64,000 bases of DNA from Bordetella ansorpii. Its GTDB lineage: Bacteria; Pseudomonadota; Gammaproteobacteria; Burkholderiales; Burkholderiaceae_B. Positions 24,903 through 34,120 of this stretch are shown here, piece after piece. Both the position numbers and the translations under genes were made by a program. Positions within the stretch are counted from its first letter, which is position 1. The number at the start of each line of letters is the position of its first letter. The stretch lies in the NCBI RefSeq assembly GCF_900078705.1, contig NZ_FKIF01000004.1, positions 1 to 64,000 on the forward strand, read 5' to 3'. The notes below the pieces were generated by a model. It saw nothing but the letters and a program-made list of their open reading frames with translations, did no database searches and was not told where the DNA came from.

Positions 24903-24992
24903 CGCGGCACGCAGCGGCTTCGCCGCCGTGCCGCATGGGGCGCGAAGCCCGCGCCGATGCGGGCATGTCCGCGTGCTTCGCACGCCCGGACA
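24856..24992. other. Three consecutive stem-loops, candidate oriT
   Basis: Just upstream of the relaxase gene there are three strong inverted repeats. GACGCGGC pairs with GCCGCGTC (24856-24876, 5-base loop). GCGGCACG pairs with CGTGCCGC enclosing an inner GCGGC-ttc-GCCGC (24904-24934). TGTCC-GCGTGC pairs with GCACGC-cc-GGACA around ttc (24966-24992). Relaxase genes are commonly preceded by their oriT with inverted repeats. No nick-site consensus was recognised, so the assignment rests on position and structure. Confidence 0.4.
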
Positions 24993-25018
24993 CGCCAGAG
25001 CTTGCAGGGAGCGCAGCC

Positions 25019-27001
25019 ATGACCGACCGCCGCGACGACGATTTCCGCATCCGCCCGACCCCTCCAAAGGCCCCGAAGAGCCGGGGCCAGAGCTTCATCA
25101 CCAAGGTGCTCCAGCAGACCGGCAAGGCCAGCAGCGGCAAGTCTTCGGTGCGCAGCTCGGCATCGGCTGGCGGCGGGAAAACCACCGGCCAGCGGCCCGG
25201 CTCGCGCTTGGGGCGCGGCCATACGACGGCGCGGTTTGCGGGCGCGAAGCTCACGCCCACGTCGCGGCGCGTGACCATCAAGACGCTGTTGGTGAACCAG
25301 CGCCAAGCCAGCCCGCAATCGCTCGCCAAGCACCTGCGTTACATCGAGCGCGACGGTGTGGGCCGCGACGGCGAACCAGGCCGGGCCTATGGGCCACAGA
25401 CCGACGAAGCCGATCTCGATGCCTTCAAGGAACGCTGCGCCGATGACCGGCACCATTTCCGCTTCATCCTCTCGCCCGAGGACGGGGCTGAGCTGGAAGA
25501 CCTGCGCACCTACACCCGGCACCTGATGGGCCGTATGGAGGCCGACTTGGGCACGCAGCTGGAATGGGTTGCCGTCGATCACTGGAACACCGACAACCCG
25601 CACACCCACCTCGTTGTGCGCGGGCGCGACGACACGGGCAAAGATCTCATCATCGCGGGCGACTACATCGCCGATGGGTTTCGGCATCGCGCGGCCGAGC
25701 TGGCGACCGAATGGCTTGGGCCGCGCACCGAGCTGGAAATCGAGCAGACCTTGCAACGTGAGGTGGAGCAGGAGCGGTGGACGAGTCTGGATCGCACGCT
25801 ACAACGCGAGGCCGGCGACGATGGTCGGGTGCATATCGAACGCTTCAACGAACCTCCGTTGCAACGCCAGCGGCAATTCCTGGTGGGCCGCTTGCAATGC
25901 TTACAGCGCATGGGCCTGGCCGATGAAATGCAGCCTGGCACTTGGGCCGTTCACGCCGACGCTGAAAAGACCTTGCGCGCCTTGGGCGAGCGCGGCGACA
26001 TCATCCGTACCATGCAGCGGGCCATGAACGGCGAGCCACGCGAGCTGGCGGTTTTCGAGCCGGGCGATGATGGCCGTACCATCGTCGGCCGCGTGGCCGC
26101 GAAGGGACTCGTCGACGAGTTGCGCGACCGGGGCTATCTGGTCATCGACGGGGTGGACGGCAAGACTCACTACGTCGCGCTCAACGCCCGTGACGAGCAG
26201 GCAAACTATCCGACGGGCGCCGTAGTTGAAGTGAAAGGGTCGGCGGACGTGCGTGCGGCCGACCGCAACATCGCCGCGCTGGCGAGCGATGGCCTGTACC
26301 GCGCCGATCATCACCTCGCCATCGCGCAGGGTCAGGCCGTGCGGGGCCGCGATCCGCAGGAAGTTGTTGCCGCGCACGTACGGCGGCTGGAAGTTCTGCG
26401 CCGGGCGGGCATCGTGGAGCGCGCGGCCGAGGGCTTATGGAAAGTGCCTGATGACCTGACCGAACGCGGTCGCCAGCACGACGCGCAGCGGATGGGCGGA
26501 GTGGCCGTGGAGTTGAAATCGCACCTGCCCATCGAGCGGCAGGCGCGCGTGATCGGCGCCACTTGGCTCGATCAGCAATTGCTCGGCGGTGGCTCAGGGC
26601 TGGGCGACCTAGGCTTTGGCGGCGAGGCCAAGCAGGCAATGCAACAGCGCGCCGACTTCCTGGCCGAACAGGGGCTGGCCGAACGGCGTGGACAGCGCGT
26701 GATCCTCGCCCGGAACCTGCTGGGCACGCTACGTAATCGGGAACTGGCGCAGGCCGGCAAGGACATTTCCGCCGACACTGGTATGGAACATCGTCCCGTG
26801 GCCGACGGCCAGCGCGTGGCCGGCATCTATCGGCGCAGTGTGATGCTGGCCAGCGGGCGCTTTGCCATGCTCGATGACGGTATGGGGTTCAGCTTGGTGC
26901 CCTGGAAGCCAGTAATCGAAAACCGGCTGGGGCAGCACATCGCTGCGAACTTGCGCGGCGGGCGGGCAGACTGGGTGGTCGGACGAACTCAAGGGAGATG
27001 A
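25019..27001 (+). CDS. VirD2-like relaxase with DUF3363 domain
   Basis: This 660-residue relaxase starts with a basic tail (RDDDFRIRPTPPKAPKSRGQ), a segment with a possible nucleophile Tyr (LAKHLRYIERDGVG, about residue 110), HHFRFILSPEDG (about 145) and the metal-binding histidine motif DHWNTDNPHTHLVVRG (about 190). The long C-terminal half is DUF3363. It should nick oriT and lead the strand into the recipient. The family accompanies Tn4371-type elements. It is unrelated to the second relaxase at 50537. No coupling protein or Trb genes of its own lineage follow. Confidence 0.9.
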   Translation: MTDRRDDDFRIRPTPPKAPKSRGQSFITKVLQQTGKASSGKSSVRSSASAGGGKTTGQRPGSRLGRGHTTARFAGAKLTPTSRRVTIKTLLVNQRQASPQSLAKHLRYIERDGVGRDGEPGRAYGPQTDEADLDAFKERCADDRHHFRFILSPEDGAELEDLRTYTRHLMGRMEADLGTQLEWVAVDHWNTDNPHTHLVVRGRDDTGKDLIIAGDYIADGFRHRAAELATEWLGPRTELEIEQTLQREVEQERWTSLDRTLQREAGDDGRVHIERFNEPPLQRQRQFLVGRLQCLQRMGLADEMQPGTWAVHADAEKTLRALGERGDIIRTMQRAMNGEPRELAVFEPGDDGRTIVGRVAAKGLVDELRDRGYLVIDGVDGKTHYVALNARDEQANYPTGAVVEVKGSADVRAADRNIAALASDGLYRADHHLAIAQGQAVRGRDPQEVVAAHVRRLEVLRRAGIVERAAEGLWKVPDDLTERGRQHDAQRMGGVAVELKSHLPIERQARVIGATWLDQQLLGGGSGLGDLGFGGEAKQAMQQRADFLAEQGLAERRGQRVILARNLLGTLRNRELAQAGKDISADTGMEHRPVADGQRVAGIYRRSVMLASGRFAMLDDGMGFSLVPWKPVIENRLGQHIAANLRGGRADWVVGRTQGR

Positions 27002-27397
27002 CCAGGTCGCAGGCGAAATCACGGATCTGAGATTGGTGATCGTTTCGGGCGTTCAATGGACTTTCGGGGTACTTGATTTTCTTGTTTTTTCTGCGGCGCA
27101 CCTAATTCAAACAGGCGGACGTGTTGAAACCATGAGAGCGTGGGCGGTTTGCTGAAGATCGATTCAGTACGCCCCAGCTTTTGCGCGAGGGGCGCAGCAT
27201 CCGTGTCTACATTCATGTCGGTGATGTTGTGTATCACAGACATTCCATTGACTGATATAGCCTGGTAGCGAATGATCCGTATCCAGACGCGAGGTACGGT
27301 TTTTCTCCGACATAAGGCCCGTCATCGCGTCCAGAAAAGCACGCGGCGTGGCATCGCCAGCGCGCCGTGCACCCACAGCACAACAAAGGAGACGCCC
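27002..27397. promoter_or_regulatory. Junction and promoter region before nagG
   Basis: This 396-bp stretch joins the transfer module to the salicylate cluster. It holds a TTGACT hexamer (27248-27253), 17 bases, then AATGAT (27271-27276), a plausible sigma-70 promoter, preceded by ATTC-containing sequence (27242) that might bind the NahR-type regulator. A minus-strand frame at 27019-27243 is not recognised. No insertion-sequence ends were identified at this junction. Confidence 0.4.
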
Positions 27398-28660
27398 ATG
27401 CATGAATGCCCCGTCACCGTCTTTCCACAGCAGATCCGCTGGGAAACCGACGGCACCAGCCGCATCCCGTTTCAGGCCTACACCGACGAGATCCTGTATC
27501 GCAAGGAACTGGACCGGCTCTTCTACCGCAACCATTGGAACTACGTTGGCCTGGAGGCCGAGATCCCCAACCCCGGCGACTTCAAGCGCACGGTCATCGG
27601 CGAGCGCTCGGTGCTGCTGGTGCGCGACAAGGACGGTTCGATCCATGTCGTCGAGAACGTCTGTGCGCATCGGGGCATGGCCTTCTGCCGCGAGAGGCAT
27701 GGCAACCGCGAAAGCCTGACCTGCCCCTACCACCAGTGGAACTACACACTGTCTGGCGATTTGCAGGGCGTGCCGTTTCGCCGCGGCGTGAAGCAGGATG
27801 GCAAGGTCAACGGTGGCATGCCGGCAGACTTCAATCCAGCCGACCACGGTCTGACCAAGCTCAAGGTGGCCACGCGAGGCGGTGTTGTCTTCGCGTCTTT
27901 CGACCATGACGTGGAGTCGCTGGAGGACTTCCTCGGTCCGGTGATCCTCGGCTACTTCGATCGCCTGTTCAACGGCCGCAAGCTCAGGATCCTGGGCTAC
28001 AACCGCCAGCGCATCCCCGGCAACTGGAAGCTGATGCAGGAGAACATCAAGGATCCGTACCACCCGGGCCTGCTGCACACCTGGTTCGTCACCTTCGGGC
28101 TTTGGCGCGCCGACAACAAGTCGCAGATGCTGATGGACGCGCGCCATCGCCACGCCGCCATGGTCTCCAGGCGCGGCGCCTCCGGCAAGGCCGAGCAGGT
28201 CACGCAGGTATCCAGCTTCAAGGACAGTATGCAGCTCCATGACGCACGCTTTCTGGACATCGTCCACGAGGACTGGTGGGGCGAGCCGACGGCGGTGATG
28301 ATGACCGTGTTCCCGAGCGTTATCTTCCAGCAGCAAGTCAACAGCGTCTCCACGCGCCATATCCAGCCCGACGGGCATGGCGCCTTCGATTTCGTCTGGA
28401 CGCATTTCGGCTTCGAGGACGACAACGAGGAGATGACACAGCGCCGCCTGCGCCAAGCCAATCTGTTCGGCCCGGCCGGCTTCGTCTCGGCCGACGACGG
28501 CGAGGTCATCGAATGGTCGCAGGAAGGCTTCGAGACCAAGCCCAGCCACCGCACGCTGGCCGAGCTGGGCGGGCGCGAGGTGGGCGACACCGACCACATG
28601 GTCACCGAGACGCTGATCCGGGGCATGTATGAATATTGGCGCACGGTGATGGAGGCTTGA
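27398..28660 (+). CDS. nagG: Salicylate 5-hydroxylase, large oxygenase subunit
   Basis: This 420-residue Rieske non-heme iron oxygenase alpha subunit closely resembles NagG of salicylate 5-hydroxylase, which converts salicylate to gentisate. The Rieske [2Fe-2S] ligands are in [12 protein letters not shown] and [11 protein letters not shown]. The mononuclear iron site is in [17 protein letters not shown]. Family-typical strings [15 protein letters not shown] and SVSTRHIQP are visible. The ATG at 27398 has AAGGAG upstream; a longer frame from 27272 has no homologous N-terminus. It is the first gene of the cluster and is followed by the beta subunit three bases after its stop. Confidence 0.93.
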   Translation: MHECPVTVFPQQIRWETDGTSRIPFQAYTDEILYRKELDRLFYRNHWNYVGLEAEIPNPGDFKRTVIGERSVLLVRDKDGSIHVVENVCAHRGMAFCRERHGNRESLTCPYHQWNYTLSGDLQGVPFRRGVKQDGKVNGGMPADFNPADHGLTKLKVATRGGVVFASFDHDVESLEDFLGPVILGYFDRLFNGRKLRILGYNRQRIPGNWKLMQENIKDPYHPGLLHTWFVTFGLWRADNKSQMLMDARHRHAAMVSRRGASGKAEQVTQVSSFKDSMQLHDARFLDIVHEDWWGEPTAVMMTVFPSVIFQQQVNSVSTRHIQPDGHGAFDFVWTHFGFEDDNEEMTQRRLRQANLFGPAGFVSADDGEVIEWSQEGFETKPSHRTLAELGGREVGDTDHMVTETLIRGMYEYWRTVMEA

Positions 28661-28662
28661 TC

Positions 28663-29136
28663 ATGCAGTTCCCCCACTATTTCGAGCTGACCCAGCTCTA
28701 TGCCCGCTATGCTGCCACGCTCGACGCCGCCGACTGGGAAGCCTGGCCCGAGTTCTTCACCGAAGCCTGCGTCTACAAGCTGCAGCCGCGCGAAAACCAT
28801 GAACGCGGCTTTCCGCTGGCCACGCTGGCCTTCGATAGCAAGGGCATGCTCAAGGACCGCGTCTACGGCATCCGCGAGACGCTGTTCCACGATCCCTACT
28901 ACCAGCGCCATGTGGTCGGCGCGCCCATCGTGCACCGGGTGGATGCGGACGGCCGCATCCACAGCGAGGCCAACTATGCGGTGCTGCGCACCCGACTGTC
29001 CAAGGAATCCACGGTGTTCAATGTGGGCCGCTACCTCGACGAAGTGGTGCGCACGCCCGAGGGCCTCAAATTCGCCAGCCGCCTCGTGGTCTACGACAGC
29101 GAGATGATCCCCAATTCGCTCATCTACCCGATCTGA
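28663..29136 (+). CDS. nagH: Salicylate 5-hydroxylase, small subunit
   Basis: This 157-residue protein has the aromatic-ring-hydroxylating dioxygenase beta-subunit (SnoaL-like) fold. Segments [40 protein letters not shown] and the end [14 protein letters not shown] match NagH. It starts at 28663, right after the nagG stop, and should form the hetero-oligomeric hydroxylase with NagG. Confidence 0.92.
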   Translation: MQFPHYFELTQLYARYAATLDAADWEAWPEFFTEACVYKLQPRENHERGFPLATLAFDSKGMLKDRVYGIRETLFHDPYYQRHVVGAPIVHRVDADGRIHSEANYAVLRTRLSKESTVFNVGRYLDEVVRTPEGLKFASRLVVYDSEMIPNSLIYPI

Positions 29137-29146
29137 AAGCACTGCC

Positions 29147-29470
29147 ATGACGACCGACAACCTGAATTGGACGGATGCCGCCGCGCGGGACGAGGTGCCC
29201 GAGGGCGATGTGATCGGCGTGGCCGTCGCGGGCCACGATATCGCGCTGTACGAGGTCGGGGGCGAGGTATTCGCCACCGACAACCTCTGCACCCACGGCC
29301 ATGCGCGGCTGTGCGACGGCTTTCTGGAAGGGCACGAAATCGAATGCCCGCTGCACCAGGGCAAGTTCGACGTGCGCAACGGCCGGCCGACCTGTGCGCC
29401 CGTGACCGAGGCCGTGCGCAGCTACCCCGTGAAAATCGAGGGCGGCCGCGTCTGGCTGGCCCTCGACTGA
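29147..29470 (+). CDS. Rieske-type ferredoxin of the hydroxylase
   Basis: This 107-residue Rieske ferredoxin carries cluster ligands in [13 protein letters not shown] and [12 protein letters not shown]. Small ferredoxins of this kind (NagAb-like) pass electrons from a reductase to the NagGH oxygenase. It starts 11 bases after nagH and is followed 31 bases later by a ferredoxin reductase gene, so it has a dedicated partner. Confidence 0.9.
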   Translation: MTTDNLNWTDAAARDEVPEGDVIGVAVAGHDIALYEVGGEVFATDNLCTHGHARLCDGFLEGHEIECPLHQGKFDVRNGRPTCAPVTEAVRSYPVKIEGGRVWLALD

Positions 29471-29500
29471 ACGCCGCCCACCACCCACAAGGAGACCCGC

Positions 29501-30754
29501 ATGAACGCTGAGCGACCTGCGGTCGCGGCTGCCGCATGCCCGATCGCCACCATCGTGATCGTCGGCGCCGGCCAGGCCGGCGGCTGGGCCGCCCATGGCT
29601 TGCGCCAGGAAGGCTTTGCCGGCCGCATCGTGCTGATCGGCGATGAGGCCCATGCGCCGTACGAGCGCCCGCCGCTGTCCAAGGCCGTGCTGGCCGGCGA
29701 GGCCTTGCCGGACAGCACCCGGCTGATGCCGCCGCAGGCCTTCGAGGCGCTGGCGCTCGACTGGCGCCCCGGCGCCACGGTCCGCCGCATCGACCGCGCT
29801 GCTCGGCATGTCGTGCTGGCCGGCGGCGAGCGGCTGGCCTACGACAAGCTGATCCTGTGCACCGGCGGGCGCGCGCGCACCCTGCCGCTGCCTGGCGCCG
29901 ATGCCGCCGCCATCCATACGCTGCGCACCATCGACGACGCGCTGGCGCTGGCGCCGCTGCTCGCCCCAGGGCGCAGCGTGGCGGTGGTCGGCGGTGGCTG
30001 GATCGGGCTGGAAGTGGCGGCCACGGCGCGCAAGAAAGGCGCCGCGGTCGTGGTGCTCGAAACACAGACACGCCTGTGCGAACGCACGGTGCCACCCGAG
30101 GTGTCCGCGCACCTGCTGGCGCTGCACCGCGCGCAGGGCACCGAGGTGCTGCTCGGGGCCAGGGTTGCGGGCTTTGCGGCCAATGCCGATGGGCGCGCAC
30201 AAGTCCTGCTGGCCGATGGCGGCGCACTGCGCTGCGACACCATCGTGCTGGGCGTGGGCCTGGTCCCGAACGATGAGCTGGCGCGGGACGCGGGGCTGGC
30301 CTGCGACGGCGGCGTCATCGTCGATGCGCGCTGCCAGACCTCCGATCCCGACATCCTGGCCGCCGGCGACGTGGCCGTCGCGCCCAACCCCTGGGCCGGG
30401 CGCCCGTTGCGGCTGGAGTCGTGGCAGAACGCACAGGAACAAGGCATTGCCGCCGCGCGCTCAGCCCTCGGCATGAAGGTCGATTACCAGCCGCTGCCCT
30501 GGTTCTGGTCCGATCAGTACGGCATGAATCTGCAGATCTATGGCCTGCCCAGGCCCGGACACCAGGTCGTCACCCGCGGCGACCCAGGCGCGGGCAGCGG
30601 CCTGCTGCTCTATCTGGCGGGCGACGTGATCGAAGCCGCCATCGGCATCAACGCCGCGCGCGATCTGCGCTTTGCGCGCCGGCTGATCGAGCAGCGCAAG
30701 AACGTCGATGCGGCCCGCCTGGCCGACTTGGGCACGCCGTTGGCCAAGCTCTGA
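29501..30754 (+). CDS. FAD/NAD(P)H ferredoxin reductase (BphA4/HcaD type)
   Basis: This 417-residue reductase has two Rossmann motifs: IVIVGAGQAGGWAAHGLRQE (FAD, about residue 16) and VAVVGGGWIGLEVAATARKK (NAD, about 158). LAAGDVAVAPNPW closes the FAD site. It has the architecture of BphA4/HcaD, which reduce a separate Rieske ferredoxin. Classical nag clusters use a NagAa-type reductase; such a gene is also present at 35790-36776, so this locus holds two reductases. AAGGAG precedes the ATG. Confidence 0.92.
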   Translation: MNAERPAVAAAACPIATIVIVGAGQAGGWAAHGLRQEGFAGRIVLIGDEAHAPYERPPLSKAVLAGEALPDSTRLMPPQAFEALALDWRPGATVRRIDRAARHVVLAGGERLAYDKLILCTGGRARTLPLPGADAAAIHTLRTIDDALALAPLLAPGRSVAVVGGGWIGLEVAATARKKGAAVVVLETQTRLCERTVPPEVSAHLLALHRAQGTEVLLGARVAGFAANADGRAQVLLADGGALRCDTIVLGVGLVPNDELARDAGLACDGGVIVDARCQTSDPDILAAGDVAVAPNPWAGRPLRLESWQNAQEQGIAAARSALGMKVDYQPLPWFWSDQYGMNLQIYGLPRPGHQVVTRGDPGAGSGLLLYLAGDVIEAAIGINAARDLRFARRLIEQRKNVDAARLADLGTPLAKL

Positions 30755-30796
30755 CGGCACGGCCACCCGTTGCAAGAAATTCAAGGAGACAAAGCC

Positions 30797-32185
30797 ATGC
30801 GTCACATCGACGTTCACCAACTCGCGGACGATGCCCGCTTCAACCGCTTCCACGGCCTCGTGCTGTTCTGGTGCGCCCTGATCATCATTTTCGATGGCTA
30901 TGACCTGGCGGTGGTCGGCATCGCACTGCCCTCCATCATGAAAGACCTGGGCGTGGACCCGACGCAAGCCGGCCTCATGGTCAGCTCGTCCCTGTTTGGC
31001 ATGGCCTTTGGCGCCGTCTTCCTGGGCGCGGTAGCCGACCGCATCGGCCGGCGCTGGTCCATCGTCATCTGCATCACCTTGTTCAGCCTGTTCACGGCGG
31101 CGGCGGGCCTGACGCGCGATCCGCTGCTGTTCGCCGCCTCGCGCTTCCTGGCCGGCCTGGGTATCGGCGGCGTCATGCCCAACGTGGTCGCCCATATGAC
31201 CGAGTACGCGCCTAAGAAGGTGCGCGCCACGCTGGTCACGCTGATGTTCAGCGGCTACGCCGTCGGCGGCATTCTGGCGGCGCTTCTGGGCAAAGGGCTG
31301 ATCGAGAGCTACGGCTGGCAGTCGGTATTCTTCGCCGCCGCGCTGCCGATGCTGCTGATCCCCTTCATCCTGAAGTCGCTGCCCGAGTCCATGCCCTTCC
31401 TTCTGGCCAAGGGCCGGCACGAGGAGCTCAAGCGCATCGCCGCACGCATCGAGCCCGGCTACCAGCCGCAGGACTCTGACCATCTCACCGTGCCGGCGCG
31501 CGACAAGGCACAGGGCGCGCCCACGCGGCAACTGTTCGCCGAGGGCCGAAGCTGGAGCACTCTGATGTTCTGGATAGCCTTCTTCATGTGCCTGTTCATG
31601 GTTTATGCGCTGAGTTCCTGGCTGACCAAGCTGATGGCCGGTGCTGGCTACAGCTTAGGCTCGGCGCTGACTTTCGTGTTGGTTCTCAACGTCGGTGCGA
31701 TCGTCGGCGCGGTGGGCGGCGGCTGGCTGGCTGACCGCTTTCACATCAAGACCGTATTGGCGTCCATGTACGCGCTGGCTGCGGTGTCTGTCAGCCTGCT
31801 GGGTTTTGCCATGCCGCAGGAACTGTTGTTCATCGTGATCGCCCTTGCAGGGGCCTCAACCATTGGCACACAGATCGTAGCCAACGCCTACACCGGGCAG
31901 TTTTATCCGATGGCGATCCGTTCCACCGGTCTGGGCTTTGCGCTGGGCATCGGCCGCGGTGGCGCGATCCTGGCGCCCATCGTCATCGGTGTGTTGGTCA
32001 GCCTACAACTGCCTCTGCAGCAGAACTTCTTTGCCATCGCCATCCCCGGCGCCATCGGCATGTTGGCCGTGCTGCTGATCGACCACGGCAAGTCCGCATC
32101 GGTACAGCATGCAGCCCGTGAGGCCGCAGCCCGAAACGCGCGCGCCGCCAACGCCGGATCCCTCATCCCACCCCCTAAACCTTAA
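30797..32185 (+). CDS. Aromatic acid:H+ symporter (AAHS family MFS)
   Basis: This 462-residue MFS transporter of the AAHS family (BenK/PcaK-like) has about 12 membrane segments. The N-terminal LVLFWCALIIIFDGYDLAVV carries the family's DGYD motif in TM1. The loop 2-3 motif is GAVADRIGRRWS and the TM8-9 repeat is GGWLADRFHIKT. The start at 30797 (AAGGAG upstream) is preferred over the longer frame. Located between reductase and ring-cleavage genes, it most likely imports salicylate or gentisate. Confidence 0.88.
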   Translation: MRHIDVHQLADDARFNRFHGLVLFWCALIIIFDGYDLAVVGIALPSIMKDLGVDPTQAGLMVSSSLFGMAFGAVFLGAVADRIGRRWSIVICITLFSLFTAAAGLTRDPLLFAASRFLAGLGIGGVMPNVVAHMTEYAPKKVRATLVTLMFSGYAVGGILAALLGKGLIESYGWQSVFFAAALPMLLIPFILKSLPESMPFLLAKGRHEELKRIAARIEPGYQPQDSDHLTVPARDKAQGAPTRQLFAEGRSWSTLMFWIAFFMCLFMVYALSSWLTKLMAGAGYSLGSALTFVLVLNVGAIVGAVGGGWLADRFHIKTVLASMYALAAVSVSLLGFAMPQELLFIVIALAGASTIGTQIVANAYTGQFYPMAIRSTGLGFALGIGRGGAILAPIVIGVLVSLQLPLQQNFFAIAIPGAIGMLAVLLIDHGKSASVQHAAREAAARNARAANAGSLIPPPKP

Positions 32186-32196
32186 AGGAAAACTCC

Positions 32197-32901
32197 ATGA
32201 CCACCACATACCTTTGGACCCCGCCTCCTGTCTACTCACTGCCCGTGCGTGGCCGCAGCGAGCGCCTGCCGATCCAGCGCCTGTTCTTCGTCGGGCGCAA
32301 CTATCACGCGCATGCGGTCGAGATGGGCCGTCCGGTCGACAAGTCGGTCGAGGTGCCGTTCTACTTCACCAAGGCCCCGTCCACGCTCGTCGAATCCGGT
32401 GCCACCGTGGCCTACCCGCCCGGCACCAAGGACTATCACCACGAGATGGAGTTGGTGCTGGCCATCGGTGCGCCCGGCTTTCGCGTCAGCGAAGCCGATG
32501 CGCCCAGCCTCATCTACGGCTACGCCTGCGGTTTGGACATGACGCGTCGTGACTTGCAACTCGTGGCTCGCGAGAAGGGCCGCCCCTGGGACCTGGGCAA
32601 GGACGTGGAACAGTCGTCCATCGTCTCTGAGATTGTGCCCATGCCGAAAACGGTATTGAGCCAGGGAGACCTGTCCATGTCGGTCAACGGCAAAGTGCGG
32701 CAGAAGTCCGACCTGTCCAAGCTGATCTGGAATATCCCCGAACTGATCGCCGACCTGTCCAAGTTCTACCACCTGCTGCCCGGCGACCTGATCTTCACGG
32801 GAACGCCCGAGGGCGTCGGCCCGCTGCAGCCGGGCGACCGCATCGACGGCCAAATCGAAGGCGTGGGCGGGATTGTGCTGAACGTCGGTGCCGCCGAATG
32901 A
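32197..32901 (+). CDS. nagK: Fumarylpyruvate hydrolase (FAH family)
   Basis: This 234-residue FAH-family hydrolase has RLFFVGRNYHAHAVEMG, YHHEMELVLAIG with the metal-binding Glu residues, GYACGLDMTRRDLQ and GDLIFTGTPEGVGPLQPGD. The length and the FVGRNYxAHAxEMG form match NagK-type fumarylpyruvate hydrolases, which split fumarylpyruvate into fumarate and pyruvate, the last step of the glutathione-dependent gentisate route. All preceding steps are encoded beside it. Confidence 0.9.
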   Translation: MTTTYLWTPPPVYSLPVRGRSERLPIQRLFFVGRNYHAHAVEMGRPVDKSVEVPFYFTKAPSTLVESGATVAYPPGTKDYHHEMELVLAIGAPGFRVSEADAPSLIYGYACGLDMTRRDLQLVAREKGRPWDLGKDVEQSSIVSEIVPMPKTVLSQGDLSMSVNGKVRQKSDLSKLIWNIPELIADLSKFYHLLPGDLIFTGTPEGVGPLQPGDRIDGQIEGVGGIVLNVGAAE

Positions 32902-32929
32902 CCGTGAACTGAAACAAGAAGACCCCACC

Positions 32930-34054
32930 ATGACCATCGATCTGACACCTTCCCCCGTGCGGCTGCACGCAGTCGCTGGCCGCGGGCAACCCGACCCGTC
33001 TCCCGCGTTGGAGCAGCTGTACCGCGGCTTCGAGCAGGAGCTGCTGGTGCCGCTGTGGACCGAGATCGGCGACCTGATGCCGAAGCACCCGAAGTCCAAG
33101 GCCGTCCCACATCTGTGGCGCTGGGACCGCCTGAAGGCGCTGGCTGCGCAGGCCGGCGAGATCGTGCCGGTGGGCCGTGGCGGCGAGCGTCGAGCCATCG
33201 CGCTGGCCAACCCGGCGCTCGGCGGCCGCCCCTTCGCCACGCCCACCCTGTGGGCGGCGATCCAATACCTGATGCCGGGCGAGGATGCACCGGAGCACCG
33301 CCACACGCAACACGCCTTTCGCTTTGTGGTGGAGGGGGAAGGCGTCTGGACGGTCGTCAATGGCGATGCGGTGCGCATGTCGCGTGGCGACTTCCTGCCG
33401 CAGGCCGGCTGGAACTGGCACGCCCACCACAACGCAGCCACCGCGCCCATGGCCTGGATCGATGGCTTGGACATCCCGTTCTCGTACTACACCGAAAGCC
33501 AGTTTTTCGAGGTGGGTCGCGAGAAGATCACGCCGGCTGAGCGCACCACGGCCGAGCGTTCGTACTCCGAGCGGCTGTGGGGCCATCCAGGCCTGCGTCC
33601 GGTCTCAAGCAAGTCGGCCTTGCCCGCCACGCCACTACTGGCCTACCGCTGGGTTGATACCGATCGAGCGCTGGCCGATCAACTCGCGCTGGAGGCCGAA
33701 GGCCAGGCCGGCACGGTGAGCCCCGGCCACGCGGCCGTGCGCTTCACTAACCCCTCAACAGGCGGCGATGTACTGCCGACAATGCGGACCGAAATGCACC
33801 GCGTGCGCGCAGGCGCTTCGACACTGACGCATCGCGAAGTGGGCTCGTCGGTGTTCCAGGTTTTTGATGGCGGTGGCACTGTCACCGTGGGTGAAAACAC
33901 CTGGGAGGTGACGCGAGGTGATCTGTTCGTGGTGCCGTCGTGGCAGCCGTTCACGGCAAGGGCGTCGGACGCCACGGCGCTGGACTTGTTCCGCTTCAGC
34001 GACGCGCCGATCTTCGAGGCGCTCCACGCGCACCGCAGCCAGGTGCTTGGTTGA
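32930..34054 (+). CDS. nagI: Gentisate 1,2-dioxygenase
   Basis: This 374-residue bicupin ring-cleavage enzyme opens gentisate to maleylpyruvate. The N-terminal cupin carries the iron ligands in PEHRHTQHAFRFVVEGEG and GWNWHAHHN. WIDGLDIPFSYY and the second cupin (EVTRGDLFVVPSWQPF) are typical. The start at 32930 is chosen because it opens the conserved N-terminus; the longer frame overlaps nagK. It lies 28 bases after nagK. Confidence 0.92.
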   Translation: MTIDLTPSPVRLHAVAGRGQPDPSPALEQLYRGFEQELLVPLWTEIGDLMPKHPKSKAVPHLWRWDRLKALAAQAGEIVPVGRGGERRAIALANPALGGRPFATPTLWAAIQYLMPGEDAPEHRHTQHAFRFVVEGEGVWTVVNGDAVRMSRGDFLPQAGWNWHAHHNAATAPMAWIDGLDIPFSYYTESQFFEVGREKITPAERTTAERSYSERLWGHPGLRPVSSKSALPATPLLAYRWVDTDRALADQLALEAEGQAGTVSPGHAAVRFTNPSTGGDVLPTMRTEMHRVRAGASTLTHREVGSSVFQVFDGGGTVTVGENTWEVTRGDLFVVPSWQPFTARASDATALDLFRFSDAPIFEALHAHRSQVLG

Positions 34055-34120
34055 GCGTGCAGAGCGCATGCAAATCACGCCCCTCTAATCCCATCCACAC
34101 CGTTCCAGAAAGCCACCGCC

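Noticed and set aside
27019-27243. A 74-codon minus-strand frame between the relaxase and nagG
   Set aside because: No ribosome binding site or family recognised; it may be a fragment of a lost gene but cannot be supported.
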